Notes under the pieces: generated by a model
The model's database searches: none
Seen by the model: only the letters and a program-made list of their open reading frames with translations
What the model was told of the DNA's origin: nothing
Source: Dyadobacter sp. 50-39
Lineage (GTDB): Bacteria; Bacteroidota; Bacteroidia; Cytophagales; Spirosomataceae
NCBI GenBank assembly: GCA_001898145.1
Contig: MKSR01000047.1
Coordinates: forward strand, 1-64,000
Direction of reading: 5' to 3'
Length of the DNA: 64,000 bases
Program-made: the position numbers and the translations under genes
In this document: in pieces, positions 34,715 through 43,457 of the stretch
Layout: each line of letters opens with the position of its first letter
Position numbering within the stretch: the first letter of the stretch is position 1

Positions 34715-35926
34715 TCAGCTAAAAAGGGGAAAGGAATCCTTGAACCGCCCGCCGCTCTGCATGTGTATGATTTCCCGTTCCGTGCAGAGGCATTTGATGA
34801 GCTCGGTGGTGATCAGGTCTTCGTCGATGTCCTGTCCGATGATCACCAGTTCGTTGGTACGGTCGCCGAAGCGGCCCCAGCGGGATTCGATCTGTTCCCG
34901 ATTATCAAGATATGCCTGATAGCGCAGTCGCTGCGCCTGTTGCATGCTGGCCCACCAGACACCTGCGGAATCGGCCCTTAACGAGCCGCCGGCCTGGCTC
35001 CAATTGAGCGCCTCGGCCTGCCGCGACGCAATCCAGAACAGGCCTTTGCTGCGGATAATACCCGCGGGCCAGTTTTGTGAAATGTAAGTCCAGAAACGCT
35101 CGGGATGGAATGGTCGCTGGTCGCGGAACACAAACGAAGCGATGCCGTACTCTTCCGTTTCCGGAGTGTGCGCGCCATTTTTCGCAGCTTGCAGCTCCTG
35201 GATCCAGCCTGCGGATTGTTCGGCTTTATCATAATCAAATAGTCCCGTGCCCAATACCTCGCAGGGATTGATTTTTGAAAAGCTGCTTTCGATCACGCGT
35301 GCGCCAGGATTGAGCGCCTTGATCACGGCGCGCAGTTCTTCCAGCCTTTGCCTGCTCACAAGGTCGGTTTTGTTTAGCAGGATCACATCTGCAAACTCGA
35401 TCTGGTCTGTCAGCAGGTTTACAATCGTGCGCGTATCCGCCTGATCGTCGTTGAGCTCACGCCCGGCAACCGTATCGACCGAACCGAAATCGGCGGCGAA
35501 ATTAAATGCGTCCACCACCGTGACCATGCAATCGATCTGCGCCCATTGCGACAGGTCAATCCCGTTCTGGTCGTCCACGAAGCTGAATGTCTGCGCCACC
35601 GGCACCGGCTCGGAAATGCCCGTACTTTCGATCAGCAGGTAATCGAAGCGGTTTTCTTTCGCTAGCTTTTCTACTTCCACCATCAGGTCTTCCCGTAAAG
35701 TGCAGCAAATGCATCCGTTTGACATTTCGATCAGCCTTTCCTCGGTCCGGCTCAGCGTATTCTCATTCTTAACAAGCTGGGCATCAATGTTTACTTCGCT
35801 CATGTCGTTGACGATCACAGCGACTTTCAGGCCCTGTTTGTTATGTAAAATGTGGTTCAGCAAGGTGGTCTTGCCCGCGCCCAGGAACCCGCTCAGGACG
35901 GTGACGGGTAATTTCTTTTTGCTCAT
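34715..35926 (-). CDS. COG0523 (CobW/P47K-like) GTPase, putative metallochaperone
   Basis: 403 residues. G3E-family P-loop GTPase: Walker [10 protein letters not shown] at residues 13-21, the metal-binding CxCC motif at 72-75 (NGCICCTL), Walker B-like [11 protein letters not shown], and the guanine-specificity motif [11 protein letters not shown]-terminal CobW_C domain (about 265-385) includes FWIASRQ and the cysteine-poor tail ending [12 protein letters not shown]. Proteins of this group deliver zinc, cobalt or other metals to client enzymes and are often made under zinc starvation. Two copies of a 15-bp palindrome lie just upstream, one overlapping its -7 element, so it is probably repressed by a Fur/Zur-type regulator. 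It is divergent from an ABC transporter operon sharing the same motif. Confidence 0.92.
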   Translation of the reverse strand: MSKKKLPVTVLSGFLGAGKTTLLNHILHNKQGLKVAVIVNDMSEVNIDAQLVKNENTLSRTEERLIEMSNGCICCTLREDLMVEVEKLAKENRFDYLLIESTGISEPVPVAQTFSFVDDQNGIDLSQWAQIDCMVTVVDAFNFAADFGSVDTVAGRELNDDQADTRTIVNLLTDQIEFADVILLNKTDLVSRQRLEELRAVIKALNPGARVIESSFSKINPCEVLGTGLFDYDKAEQSAGWIQELQAAKNGAHTPETEEYGIASFVFRDQRPFHPERFWTYISQNWPAGIIRSKGLFWIASRQAEALNWSQAGGSLRADSAGVWWASMQQAQRLRYQAYLDNREQIESRWGRFGDRTNELVIIGQDIDEDLITTELIKCLCTEREIIHMQSGGRFKDSFPLFS

Positions 35927-35946
35927 GGTAAAAAGGGGATCTTAAA

Positions 35947-36004
35947 TGCAACAATGTTGCAAATATATACGAATTCTATTAATGCAACAGTGTGGCATTA
36001 ATAG
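35947..36004 (-). promoter_or_regulatory. Two palindromic operators over the COG0523 promoter
   Basis: TGCAACAATGTTGCA (35947-35961) is a perfect dyad around its centre. TGCAACAGTGTGGCA (35983-35997) is a weaker copy, but lies inside a larger perfect inverted repeat, CTATTAATGC/GCATTAATAG, at 35976-36004. On the minus strand TATATTTG, a perfect -7 element, runs directly into the first box, and a TTG 17 bases further upstream lies in the second. A bound repressor would block the polymerase. Confidence 0.65.
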
Positions 36005-36045
36005 AAAACTTAAATTTCTCAGACCGTAGCAAAAGATTAAGTATT

Positions 36046-36094
36046 TATATTTGCAACAATGATGCATATTTAATTTATTTGCAACATCGTTGCA
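36046..36094 (+). promoter_or_regulatory. Two palindromic operators over the ABC-transporter promoter
   Basis: TGCAACAATGATGCA (36052-36066) and TGCAACATCGTTGCA (36080-36094) are further copies of the motif seen on the other side of this divergent region. The -7 element TATATTTG (36046-36053) again overlaps the first box, exactly as on the opposite strand. The mirrored layout strongly suggests one repressor acting on both operons. Confidence 0.65.
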
Positions 36095-36146
36095 TTGTCA
36101 AGGCATTCTTACCCGGACTCGAATCTAGTCTTTTACACCATTCAAC

Positions 36147-37586
36147 ATGCATTTCAAATTTATCAGGACCATTGCCCGGCAGGAGTGGAGTTCTGTTTTC
36201 AGGAATAAAACCACCCTTGTGCTTTTCCTCGTGTTGCTGGCCGTTTCGCTGCTGGCGGTGTTCACGGGTTGGCAGTATGTCGGCAAATTCAATGCGCAAC
36301 AGGCTGCTGCCAGCTCCGAAGTGCATGAACAGTGGATGAGCCAGCCCAACCGGCACCCGCACCGCGTGGCGCATTACGGCTACCTGGTGTTCCGAGAAAA
36401 ATCCCCGCTCAGTTTCTTCGATTTCGGCCTGGATAGCTATGTAGGCAATTCGGTATTTCTCGAAGCGCACCGGCAAAATACCGTGAACATGAGCGAAGCC
36501 GGGTTTTCTAACGGAATGCTGCGCTTCGGCGAGCTGAGTATGGCCATGGTGCTGCAATTGCTGGTGCCGTTGTTTATCATCTTCATCGGTTTTCAGACCG
36601 TCGCCGGACTGAAACACAATGGCGTCTTGAAGATTTTACTTTGCCAGCGCGCGTCTTACCCTGATGTACTGGCCGGTAAAACCGTCGGGCTGACGGCAGT
36701 GACGTGGGCATTGTTTCTGCCGCTGCTGGTTCTGGGCCTGATAGCCGGAGTCGCTTCGACGCCCGGCGCAGCAGTAACCGACCTGGTGTTGCGTATAGTG
36801 CTTATCGTTGTTTTATATGCATTATATTTCCTGATCATCACCCTGATGGTCGTCGTGATGTCTGCCATGAGCTCGTCCGACAAAAATGCCCTTATGTTGC
36901 TGGTCTTGGTGTGGATGCTGTTTTTTGTGGTACTGCCTAAAAGCGCCCAGACATTGGGCAGCAGTCTTTTCGAAGCGCCGGGCAAAATTGCATTCGAGCG
37001 GGCTATCGAAGCCGAGGTAAGCAAGGAAGGCGACAGCCACGACCCCAACGACCCGCATTTCGCCAATCTCAAAGCACGTACCCTCAAAAAATACGACGTC
37101 GATTCGATTCAGTTGCTTCCGATCAACTACGGGGCGCTCGTGATGCAGGAGGGCGAAAATATCACTGCGGCCATTTTTAACAAACATTTCGATCAACTGA
37201 TCGGCACCTACCAATCTCAGAATGCGGTTTCGGCGATTTTCGGGTTTGCCGATCCGTTCCTGGCGATCCGCAACATTTCGATGAACCTGGCCGGTACGGA
37301 TTTCGATTCCTTTACCGCGTTTCAGAAGCAAACCGAGCTGTACCGCTTTGAAAAAACGAAAAGGCTCAACGAAATCCACCTGACGCAGGTGTCGTTCGCC
37401 AACAATGCTACCCAGCGGGTGAATGCGAAGAATTTCCAGGATATGCCCGACTTCGTTTTCCGGCCGGTGTCGGTGGGCCGGAACCTCGCCGCCAGTGCCG
37501 CCAGCGTCATTGCGCTAGTGCTCTGGGTGGTGGCCGGGTTCGCAGTACTCCATTTTGTTTCCTCTAAACGTAAATATCAATTATGA
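36147..37586 (+). CDS. ABC-2-type permease (DUF3526-like), first subunit
   Basis: 479 residues. An N-terminal helix (about 22-42, LVLFLVLLAVSLLAVFTGWQ) is followed by a long periplasmic loop (about 45-125), a block of five helices (about 130-275) and a second extramembrane domain before a last helix near 455-472. This is the layout of large ABC-2 permeases with a DUF3526-type insert, distantly like GldF/GldG. It overlaps the next permease by four bases, and an ATPase gene follows, so the three make one transporter. No solute-binding protein is encoded, which is more typical of exporters, but the operator palindromes and neighbours suggest a role in metal or metallophore handling. Confidence 0.82.
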   Translation: MHFKFIRTIARQEWSSVFRNKTTLVLFLVLLAVSLLAVFTGWQYVGKFNAQQAAASSEVHEQWMSQPNRHPHRVAHYGYLVFREKSPLSFFDFGLDSYVGNSVFLEAHRQNTVNMSEAGFSNGMLRFGELSMAMVLQLLVPLFIIFIGFQTVAGLKHNGVLKILLCQRASYPDVLAGKTVGLTAVTWALFLPLLVLGLIAGVASTPGAAVTDLVLRIVLIVVLYALYFLIITLMVVVMSAMSSSDKNALMLLVLVWMLFFVVLPKSAQTLGSSLFEAPGKIAFERAIEAEVSKEGDSHDPNDPHFANLKARTLKKYDVDSIQLLPINYGALVMQEGENITAAIFNKHFDQLIGTYQSQNAVSAIFGFADPFLAIRNISMNLAGTDFDSFTAFQKQTELYRFEKTKRLNEIHLTQVSFANNATQRVNAKNFQDMPDFVFRPVSVGRNLAASAASVIALVLWVVAGFAVLHFVSSKRKYQL

Positions 37587-38974
37587 CGGCCAGCCGCAAA
37601 GTATTCATGCTGGAAGCCAAAAACTTTGTTTTGGGCAGAACGGTGCTGGTGGGCGCGGTTGCATTGCTGCTTTTTGCCGCCTATGGTTTCTTCTATGGCA
37701 ATCGTCTGATCGGCCAGCAGCAGGCGACGATCGACGAGGTGCCCGCGGTCCAGCAGGCGCATTTGAAGGGAATCGTCGAGCATGGGGAGAAGGCCACGGT
37801 GGGCTCTACGGCCTATTATCCGTTTTTTTACACCGTTAACCCGCCTACACCCTGGGCCAGGTTCGCCATCGGGCAGCGCGATGTGAACCCGTACACCTTG
37901 AAAGTGAAAATGCTTGCGATCGAAGGGCAGTTGTACGATACGGAGCTGACCAACCCGCTGACATTGCTCGTGGGGAACCTGGATGCCTCGTTTGTCTTCA
38001 TCTTTTTGTTCCCGCTGCTGATCATTGCATTGATGTATAATGCATTATCCGAAGAGCAGGAAAACGGGGTCTGGAAAATCGTGCGTACCACCACCGGCAG
38101 CATCGGGCAGACAATCGCAGGTAAACTTGCGATCCGTTACCTCGCCATATTGCTCATAACGCTCGTCATTTTCTTCCTTTCTGTGATCGCATTGCAGCTG
38201 CCGCTGACTGCGCCTACATTTCAGCTGCTGCTGGTGCTGCTTGCTTATGTGATGTTCTGGCTAATGGTCGCTACGCTGGTGGTGGCATTGGGGCGCAATT
38301 CTGCTTTTAATGCGACGACGCTGGTTTGCATCTGGATTTTTCTGGCAATCCTTTTTCCGGGCATTGCCAACATCGCCGTCAACAATGCTGTGCCGATTCC
38401 CGAGGCGGCTGAGACAGCCGTACGTCAGCGGGAAGGGTATCATGAGAAATGGGACCTGCCTAAAGGTCCGACGATGGAGAAGTTTTATGCCGTTTACCCT
38501 CAATACCGGAAATATCCGATCCCGGACAATAAATATTCACCGGGATGGTATTATGCCATGCAGTTTTCGGGCGATCTGGAATCGGCCCAATCGGCGGAAA
38601 TGCTATTCGGAAAGCTGGGGCGTAGACAGTCGCTCTCCGAAATGATCGGCGCTTTCAATCCGGTGATCACGGCCCAGCAGGCGTTGAACAGGATCGCCAA
38701 TACCGATCTGTCCAGTCAGGTCCGCTACCTGGAATCCGTGAAAGCGCATCACCGGCAGGTACGGGAGTATTTCTATCCATTTATTTTCGAAAACGTGCCT
38801 ACGCCGAGTATCGACTGGGCGGGTTACCCGGACTACAAACCGGTCGCCTACGAGGCCGGTCCGCTTGCGGGAAGCGTGGTGACAATAGGCATTTGGGGTA
38901 TTTTGCTCGCCTTGTGTGCCCTGTTTTTATTCAAAATCAATTTTATACAAATTAATGACATTCAAAATGCTTGA
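37583..38974 (+). CDS. ABC-2-type permease (DUF3526-like), second subunit
   Basis: 463 residues, starting within the last codons of the preceding permease (ATGA overlap). Same topology: helix at about 18-38, periplasmic loop to about 125, helices at about 130-260, a second periplasmic part with several Tyr/Pro-rich stretches (KFYAVYPQYRKYPIPDNKYS), and a final helix at about 435-457. The two subunits are clearly paralogous in layout (compare the shared end region AVVTIGIWGILLALCALFLF) and probably form a heterodimer. The final codons overlap the first ATG of the ATPase gene. Confidence 0.82.
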   Translation: MTASRKVFMLEAKNFVLGRTVLVGAVALLLFAAYGFFYGNRLIGQQQATIDEVPAVQQAHLKGIVEHGEKATVGSTAYYPFFYTVNPPTPWARFAIGQRDVNPYTLKVKMLAIEGQLYDTELTNPLTLLVGNLDASFVFIFLFPLLIIALMYNALSEEQENGVWKIVRTTTGSIGQTIAGKLAIRYLAILLITLVIFFLSVIALQLPLTAPTFQLLLVLLAYVMFWLMVATLVVALGRNSAFNATTLVCIWIFLAILFPGIANIAVNNAVPIPEAAETAVRQREGYHEKWDLPKGPTMEKFYAVYPQYRKYPIPDNKYSPGWYYAMQFSGDLESAQSAEMLFGKLGRRQSLSEMIGAFNPVITAQQALNRIANTDLSSQVRYLESVKAHHRQVREYFYPFIFENVPTPSIDWAGYPDYKPVAYEAGPLAGSVVTIGIWGILLALCALFLFKINFIQINDIQNA

Positions 38975-39662
38975 AGCGAAAGGATTGACGAAACGGTACG
39001 GCAGCCACACTGCACTCAGCAACCTTAACCTGAGCATTAGGACGGGGGAGATATTCGCTTTGCTCGGGCAGAACGGCGCAGGTAAAACGACCACCATTAA
39101 TCTGTTCCTGGGCTTTATTGAGCCCACCGAAGGTTCGGCATCGATCGCGGGAATTTCGGTGGCAGAGCATCCGCAGGAAATCAAGCAATACCTGGCCTAT
39201 ATTCCCGAAACCGTGATGCTCTACCCGAATCTGACGGGATTGGAAAACCTGGAATATTTCTCGTCGCTGGCAGGTTTCGATTATGGAGCGGGCGAGCTGC
39301 GTAAATTCCTTTCGACTGCCGGCCTGCAAGCCCAGGCGTTCGATCAGCGGCTGGGCGGTTATTCCAAAGGGATGCGCCAGAAAGTAGGCATCGCCATTGC
39401 CGTGGCCAAAAAGGCCAAAGTATTGCTACTCGACGAGCCTACCAGCGGCCTGGACCCGAAGGCGTCCAACGAATTCTCGCAGATCATCCAGACCCTCGCC
39501 TCAGGCGGCACGGCCATATTGATGGCGACCCACGACATTTTCCGCGCAAAAGAAGTAGCGACGCGCATTGGCATTATGAAAGAAGGCGTGCTCCAAGCGG
39601 TGATCGACGCAGACAAGATTTCGGCCAACGAGCTGGAAAGCCTTTACCTTAAAACGGTTTGA
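38955..39662 (+). CDS. ABC transporter ATP-binding protein
   Basis: About 235 residues. The start could be ATG 38955 or ATG 38967 (MLEAKGLTKRYG); both overlap or abut the end of the second permease. Complete ABC ATPase: Walker A GQNGAGKTTT at about 38-47, Q-loop near 86, signature YSKGMRQKVGIA, Walker B VLLLDEPTSGLDP and H-loop ATHD. It is the engine for the two ABC-2 permeases in the same operon. The C-terminus is short, as usual for ABC-2-type exporters. Confidence 0.93.
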   Translation: MTFKMLEAKGLTKRYGSHTALSNLNLSIRTGEIFALLGQNGAGKTTTINLFLGFIEPTEGSASIAGISVAEHPQEIKQYLAYIPETVMLYPNLTGLENLEYFSSLAGFDYGAGELRKFLSTAGLQAQAFDQRLGGYSKGMRQKVGIAIAVAKKAKVLLLDEPTSGLDPKASNEFSQIIQTLASGGTAILMATHDIFRAKEVATRIGIMKEGVLQAVIDADKISANELESLYLKTV

Positions 39663-39690
39663 AACCGCCCCAAAAACTAACCTAAACAAT

Positions 39691-39914
39691 ATGATCAGGA
39701 CTTTTATCCTTTTGCTGCTCTTGGCAGGCATTCACCTGCACGCGCAAATGATTACAGGCTCGGTGTTCGACACGGCTGTGGGCAGTTCCGCGAAACGGCA
39801 CTCTCGACCGGGGCCTGAACCAAGGATTTGCAGATGCACCGGACGACCAATGCCTTTGCAACAAAGCTTTTTCTACGAACCCAGCATTTCTTCCGAACCA
39901 GGGAATTTCAATAA
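39691..39914 (+). pseudogene. Remnant of an outer-membrane receptor gene with an internal deletion
   Basis: An ATG 28 bases after the ATPase stop begins a good signal peptide and mature start, MIRTFILLLLLAGIHLHAQ then MITGSVFDTA, typical of a TonB-dependent receptor with a carboxypeptidase-like first domain. Within 30 codons the frame becomes non-protein-like. At the far end a different frame reads KLFLRTQHFFRTREFQ before a stop at 39912-39914, resembling the last barrel strands. The simplest view is a receptor gene of full size reduced to its two ends by a deletion. The open frame itself runs on to 39996 across the end of the convergent DUF4198 gene. Confidence 0.45.
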
Positions 39915-40711
39915 AAACCAAAGGTATAGCTTCCCCAAAAGCTCTGCCAGTCTGCTTGCTTCGTGTCGCTATTGGCTACCATCTGTACCGTGCTGATCAT
40001 CCATTTGCCGGTCTGATCGATCGAAAAAGTAACTTTTCCATCTTTACCGCTCCTGGCTGTTTCATGGGTTGTTTTGCCGTTTACCGAATGCCAGGCCAAC
40101 ACCAAAGCGTTTTTAAGCGGTTTATTGTCAAAAAGAACTTTGAATGTGATCTGTCCATTTGCAGTTTGCGCATACGGGTTTTTATCAGGAATAATTTCCA
40201 GTTTCATGCCCGTAGTAAGCGCGTAGGTGGCGTCGGTTTCTTTGCCAACCTGCACAAGGGTTTTAACACATCGCTGGTAGAGCTCCCGACCGGCTTTGGA
40301 TGTATCGTTGTTTTGCTGGCGAAGTTTTCTGATGTGATCGAGGCCCTCGGTCCTGAGGTACTCATTAAATTGCGAGGCTTCAAGTTCGATGAATTTGCTC
40401 GTGTTATTGAAGGCGATCAGATGGCTGCCTTCCGTGGCGAACGCGATGTCGATACGACTCAGGCTGTCGCCGTCAACTTTGCTGCGGATATCCTGCTTGC
40501 CGCCCTTTCCGTAATGGTCCAGTTTCAGGATTTTGTATTTGTGACCATTTGAATGCTCGCCGGTGTAGTCTTCGCCTACCATGAGATCAATGCGTGCTTT
40601 CTCATCCTTTTTAAGCCAGAATTTTACAGGTTCAAGCCAGAATTCGTGCGCGTATGCCAGTGAGCAAAAAAGGAGTGCGGCAGCCAGGGTTAATACTTTT
40701 TGAATTTTCAT
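39908..40711 (-). CDS. DUF4198-family periplasmic protein, possible metal binder
   Basis: 267 residues. The signal peptide ends in LAYA, so the mature protein would begin HEFWLEPVKFWLKKDEK. An exposed N-terminal histidine followed by this pattern is the hallmark of DUF4198 (NikM-related) proteins, where it can serve as a metal ligand. The central part is a beta-rich fold with a conserved ASQFNEYLRTEGLD helix, and the C-terminal half (ITFKVLFDNKPLKNALVLAW) resembles an immunoglobulin-like domain. It is convergent with the ABC operon and divergent from a small Cys-rich protein gene and a siderophore-type receptor. A role in periplasmic handling of a transition metal is inferred. Confidence 0.85.
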   Translation of the reverse strand: MKIQKVLTLAAALLFCSLAYAHEFWLEPVKFWLKKDEKARIDLMVGEDYTGEHSNGHKYKILKLDHYGKGGKQDIRSKVDGDSLSRIDIAFATEGSHLIAFNNTSKFIELEASQFNEYLRTEGLDHIRKLRQQNNDTSKAGRELYQRCVKTLVQVGKETDATYALTTGMKLEIIPDKNPYAQTANGQITFKVLFDNKPLKNALVLAWHSVNGKTTHETARSGKDGKVTFSIDQTGKWMISTVQMVANSDTKQADWQSFWGSYTFGFY

Positions 40712-40757
40712 ATTTGGTTCGTTCAGCCTGCAAATTAAGGTTTATCGCAGGATTTGC

Positions 40758-40765
40758 TATCTTTG
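40758..40765 (+). promoter_or_regulatory. -7 promoter element before the small Cys protein
   Basis: TATCTTTG fits TAnnTTTG exactly. It lies 12 bases before ATG 40778, so the transcript would have a leader of only a few bases. It also argues against the alternative TTG start at 40754, which lies within the promoter. No copy of the palindromic operator is present here. Confidence 0.45.
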
Positions 40766-40777
40766 CGCGCAAATCCG

Positions 40778-41155
40778 ATGCGTACCGCTATACTTTACAT
40801 ATGGCTTTTCACCACGATCCTGCCGACGTTTAGTCAGTGGGGTACGATCGCTTACTACAAGGTTAACAAGGAATACATTACCCGCGTGCTTTGCCAGAAC
40901 CGCGATAAGCCGCAGCTGCATTGCGACGGTAAATGCTATCTGGCCAAAAAACTCAAAGAGCAGCAGCAAAAGCAGGATCAGCAGACTAGCGACCGTGTTG
41001 AAAGCATTCCTATGCTGCAACTATTCGCTTCACCCATAGCATCTTTCGATTTTTCCCTGGCCCGCATTGTTACGCGGGACCAGCTTGCTTTTTCCTATCA
41101 CCTGGCCACCTACCAGGCCCCGCTGTCGATCCTGGTACCGCCTCCCTGCGTGTAA
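40778..41155 (+). CDS. Small Cys-containing secreted protein, possible metal binder
   Basis: 125 residues from ATG 40778. A signal-like hydrophobic N-terminus (about 4-18) precedes a conserved-looking segment with Cys 39, Cys 49 and Cys 53 in VLCQNRDKPQLHCDGKCYLA. Then come a Lys/Gln-rich helix (KKLKEQQQKQDQQ), a hydrophobic stretch and a C-terminal PPPCV. The C-x9-C-x3-C arrangement with a fourth Cys at the tail suggests metal binding or disulfides. I recall small proteins of this pattern next to TonB receptors in Bacteroidota but cannot name the family. The siderophore-type receptor starts 138 bases downstream and is probably co-transcribed. Confidence 0.7.
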   Translation: MRTAILYIWLFTTILPTFSQWGTIAYYKVNKEYITRVLCQNRDKPQLHCDGKCYLAKKLKEQQQKQDQQTSDRVESIPMLQLFASPIASFDFSLARIVTRDQLAFSYHLATYQAPLSILVPPPCV

Positions 41156-41293
41156 AACAGATCTCGTGTTTTTAAACATATTTTGGCTCTGGATGAACCT
41201 TAAAAGGTATTCAGGTCATAACCCCTATTTTACATTAATGCATTATAAAAGTGTGCTCTTCGTATCGAGCATGCTTATCAACAGGTTCATTCC

Positions 41294-43435
41294 ATGAATA
41301 CTAAATATCTATTATTGTTTTTCTTTTTGATCCATTCCGGCCTGTATGCCTTTGCGCAATCGGAGCGGGACACACTTAGCAGTCGGGAGTTGGATGAGGT
41401 CACCGTGAGCACGTCCAAGAACCGATATCAGGTACTTTCCTCCAATGCATCTACTCGGACCAACACGCCGCTGCTGTCTACGCCGCAATCGGTACAGGTG
41501 ATGCCCTCGCAGGTGCTGCGCGACCGCCAGGCTTTTACGCTGAACGAGATCGCCGGTTCTTTTACTGGCATGAAAGTCAATAATGGCAACGGGAACTTCC
41601 AGATCCGCGGATTTTCGGCCTACTCGCCCAATGATGCCAGTTTTTTGCTCTACAACGGGATACGCGGGAACCTGTTTTTGTGGAGCCAGCAGCCTTTGCT
41701 TTACAATATCGAATCGGTAGAGCTGCTTCGTGGCCCGTCGGGCGCATTGTTCAGCGAGGGTTCACCGGGAGGGGTTATTAATTTTGTAACCAAAAAACCA
41801 TTGACCGAAAAGTATGCGAGCGTAGATCTTTCCGTAGGAAGCTGGGGCTTCGCGCGCGCATCGGCGGACTTCACCGGTCCGGTCGTCCGGCAGAAAAAGC
41901 TTTTGTACCGGGCCATCGTCGGTTACGACCGGTCGGAAAGTTTCAGGGACCAGCAGGAAAAGAAAAACCTGTTTATCGCGCCCTCGCTTACTTACCTTTT
42001 CAGCAAACGCACTTCTTTGAACCTGGAACTGAATTATGCCTATTCCAAAGCGGTACATCAATACGACAACGGAAGTTTCATCTACACAAGACCTGACGGC
42101 ACTTTTGATTTCAACCATTATGCCGATAACCTGACCATCCAAAGCCCGACCGACTACGGCAAGACGCACAATGCATCGGCTACATTGACCTTCGATCACC
42201 AGTTCAATGACAATCTTAAACTGACCGTTGTAGAGCGGGCGGTACGCAACAAGCTCGATTTCACCGACCACATTCCAGTGGGACGGATCAGGAACGATTC
42301 GATCAGTCGCGGCTACCAGGACTGGCTTACCGACCGGTTCAGCTTGCAAACAACCGCATTCGCGACATATACCGCCAAAACAGGCCCGATCGGCCACCAG
42401 CTCATCTTTGGCACGGATTATAACCGCTATGGCTGGACGCAGAATGACTATCAATACAAACCTTCCACCCGCATTTCGATCCTGCATCCGGATTACACCG
42501 GTAGTGTACCCGACGCATCTGTTCCGGCAGACGAATCCGACGATAACAAACGCGTTACCAACCTGATAGGCGGCTACATTCAGGACCAGCTCAGTATCGG
42601 CAGCAAACTTAAAGTGCTGCTTTCGCTTCGTTACGACAACTATAATGCGAAAGAAACGCCACTGTCGGATAGGGACAATAAGCAGGGCGACGAGCTGCAA
42701 GCGTCAGGCTGGATACCCAGGATCGGGCTGGTGTATCTGCCTGCCAAAAACGTTTCGGTCTATGCCACATACCTGAAATCTTTCAACCCGCAGACCTCGA
42801 ACAATGCGTTGGCGGGCGGCCCGTTCCCCACCCGGCAGGCGAAGCAATACGAGGTAGGTTCCAAGGCTGATGTTTTCGCTGGCCGGTTGTCGGCGACATT
42901 ATCGCTTTACCAGATCAACTACAAAAATATCCTGACCGCCGCGCCTACCGAGGAAAATTCGCACCGGCAGGCGGCCATCGACGGGACACGCAGCCGCGGC
43001 GGTGAGTTTTCCGTAACAGGAAACCTGAATGCGCTGAGCTTGGTTGCGGGCTATGCATTCAACGAGCACGAACTGGTGAGCACGACCACCTATGGTAAAA
43101 AAGGCGACCGGTTTGCCAATGCGCCGAAACATCAGATCAATTTCTGGGGTAAATATGCGCTTCCTTCCAGTGTGCTCAAAGGTTTCAGTGTGGCAGCGGG
43201 CGTCCGCTACGTGAGTGACCAGGTAGGGTTATTGAGCAATCAGAACTTTGTATTTCCTTCCTACACCGTGCTGGATGCGGCGCTAGCCTACCAACGCAAC
43301 CGCTTTCAGGTACAGCTGAATGCCTACAACCTGGCTAACAAGCATTACTTTACAGGAAGCCGCTCGGGTGTGACGCTCGCGGGGCTGGGCGATCCGTTCA
43401 ATGTAAGGGTAGGGGTGAGCTATCAGCTCTGGTAG
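41294..43435 (+). CDS. TonB-dependent siderophore-type receptor
   Basis: 713 residues with a signal peptide ending YAFAQ. The TonB-box-like segment RELDEVTVSTSKN is followed by a plug of the FhuA/FecA siderophore class (about 50-165: TPQSVQVMPSQVLRDRQAFT, then FQIRGFSAYSPN and VELLRGPSGALFSEGSPGGV). The remainder is a beta-barrel ending GVSYQLW, with the C-terminal aromatic residue. This class imports ferric siderophores or other metal chelates and lacks the SusC-type extra domain. A PepSY membrane protein follows 22 bases later, a pairing typical of iron and other metal chelate uptake. The actual ligand is not evident. Confidence 0.92.
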   Translation: MNTKYLLLFFFLIHSGLYAFAQSERDTLSSRELDEVTVSTSKNRYQVLSSNASTRTNTPLLSTPQSVQVMPSQVLRDRQAFTLNEIAGSFTGMKVNNGNGNFQIRGFSAYSPNDASFLLYNGIRGNLFLWSQQPLLYNIESVELLRGPSGALFSEGSPGGVINFVTKKPLTEKYASVDLSVGSWGFARASADFTGPVVRQKKLLYRAIVGYDRSESFRDQQEKKNLFIAPSLTYLFSKRTSLNLELNYAYSKAVHQYDNGSFIYTRPDGTFDFNHYADNLTIQSPTDYGKTHNASATLTFDHQFNDNLKLTVVERAVRNKLDFTDHIPVGRIRNDSISRGYQDWLTDRFSLQTTAFATYTAKTGPIGHQLIFGTDYNRYGWTQNDYQYKPSTRISILHPDYTGSVPDASVPADESDDNKRVTNLIGGYIQDQLSIGSKLKVLLSLRYDNYNAKETPLSDRDNKQGDELQASGWIPRIGLVYLPAKNVSVYATYLKSFNPQTSNNALAGGPFPTRQAKQYEVGSKADVFAGRLSATLSLYQINYKNILTAAPTEENSHRQAAIDGTRSRGGEFSVTGNLNALSLVAGYAFNEHELVSTTTYGKKGDRFANAPKHQINFWGKYALPSSVLKGFSVAAGVRYVSDQVGLLSNQNFVFPSYTVLDAALAYQRNRFQVQLNAYNLANKHYFTGSRSGVTLAGLGDPFNVRVGVSYQLW

Positions 43436-43457
43436 TTACTGTATAGCAATCTGGTAC

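Noticed and set aside
41762-42700. 312-codon minus-strand frame inside the siderophore receptor
   Set aside because: It is antisense to a receptor gene with complete plug and barrel motifs; long antisense frames are expected in GC-balanced coding DNA.
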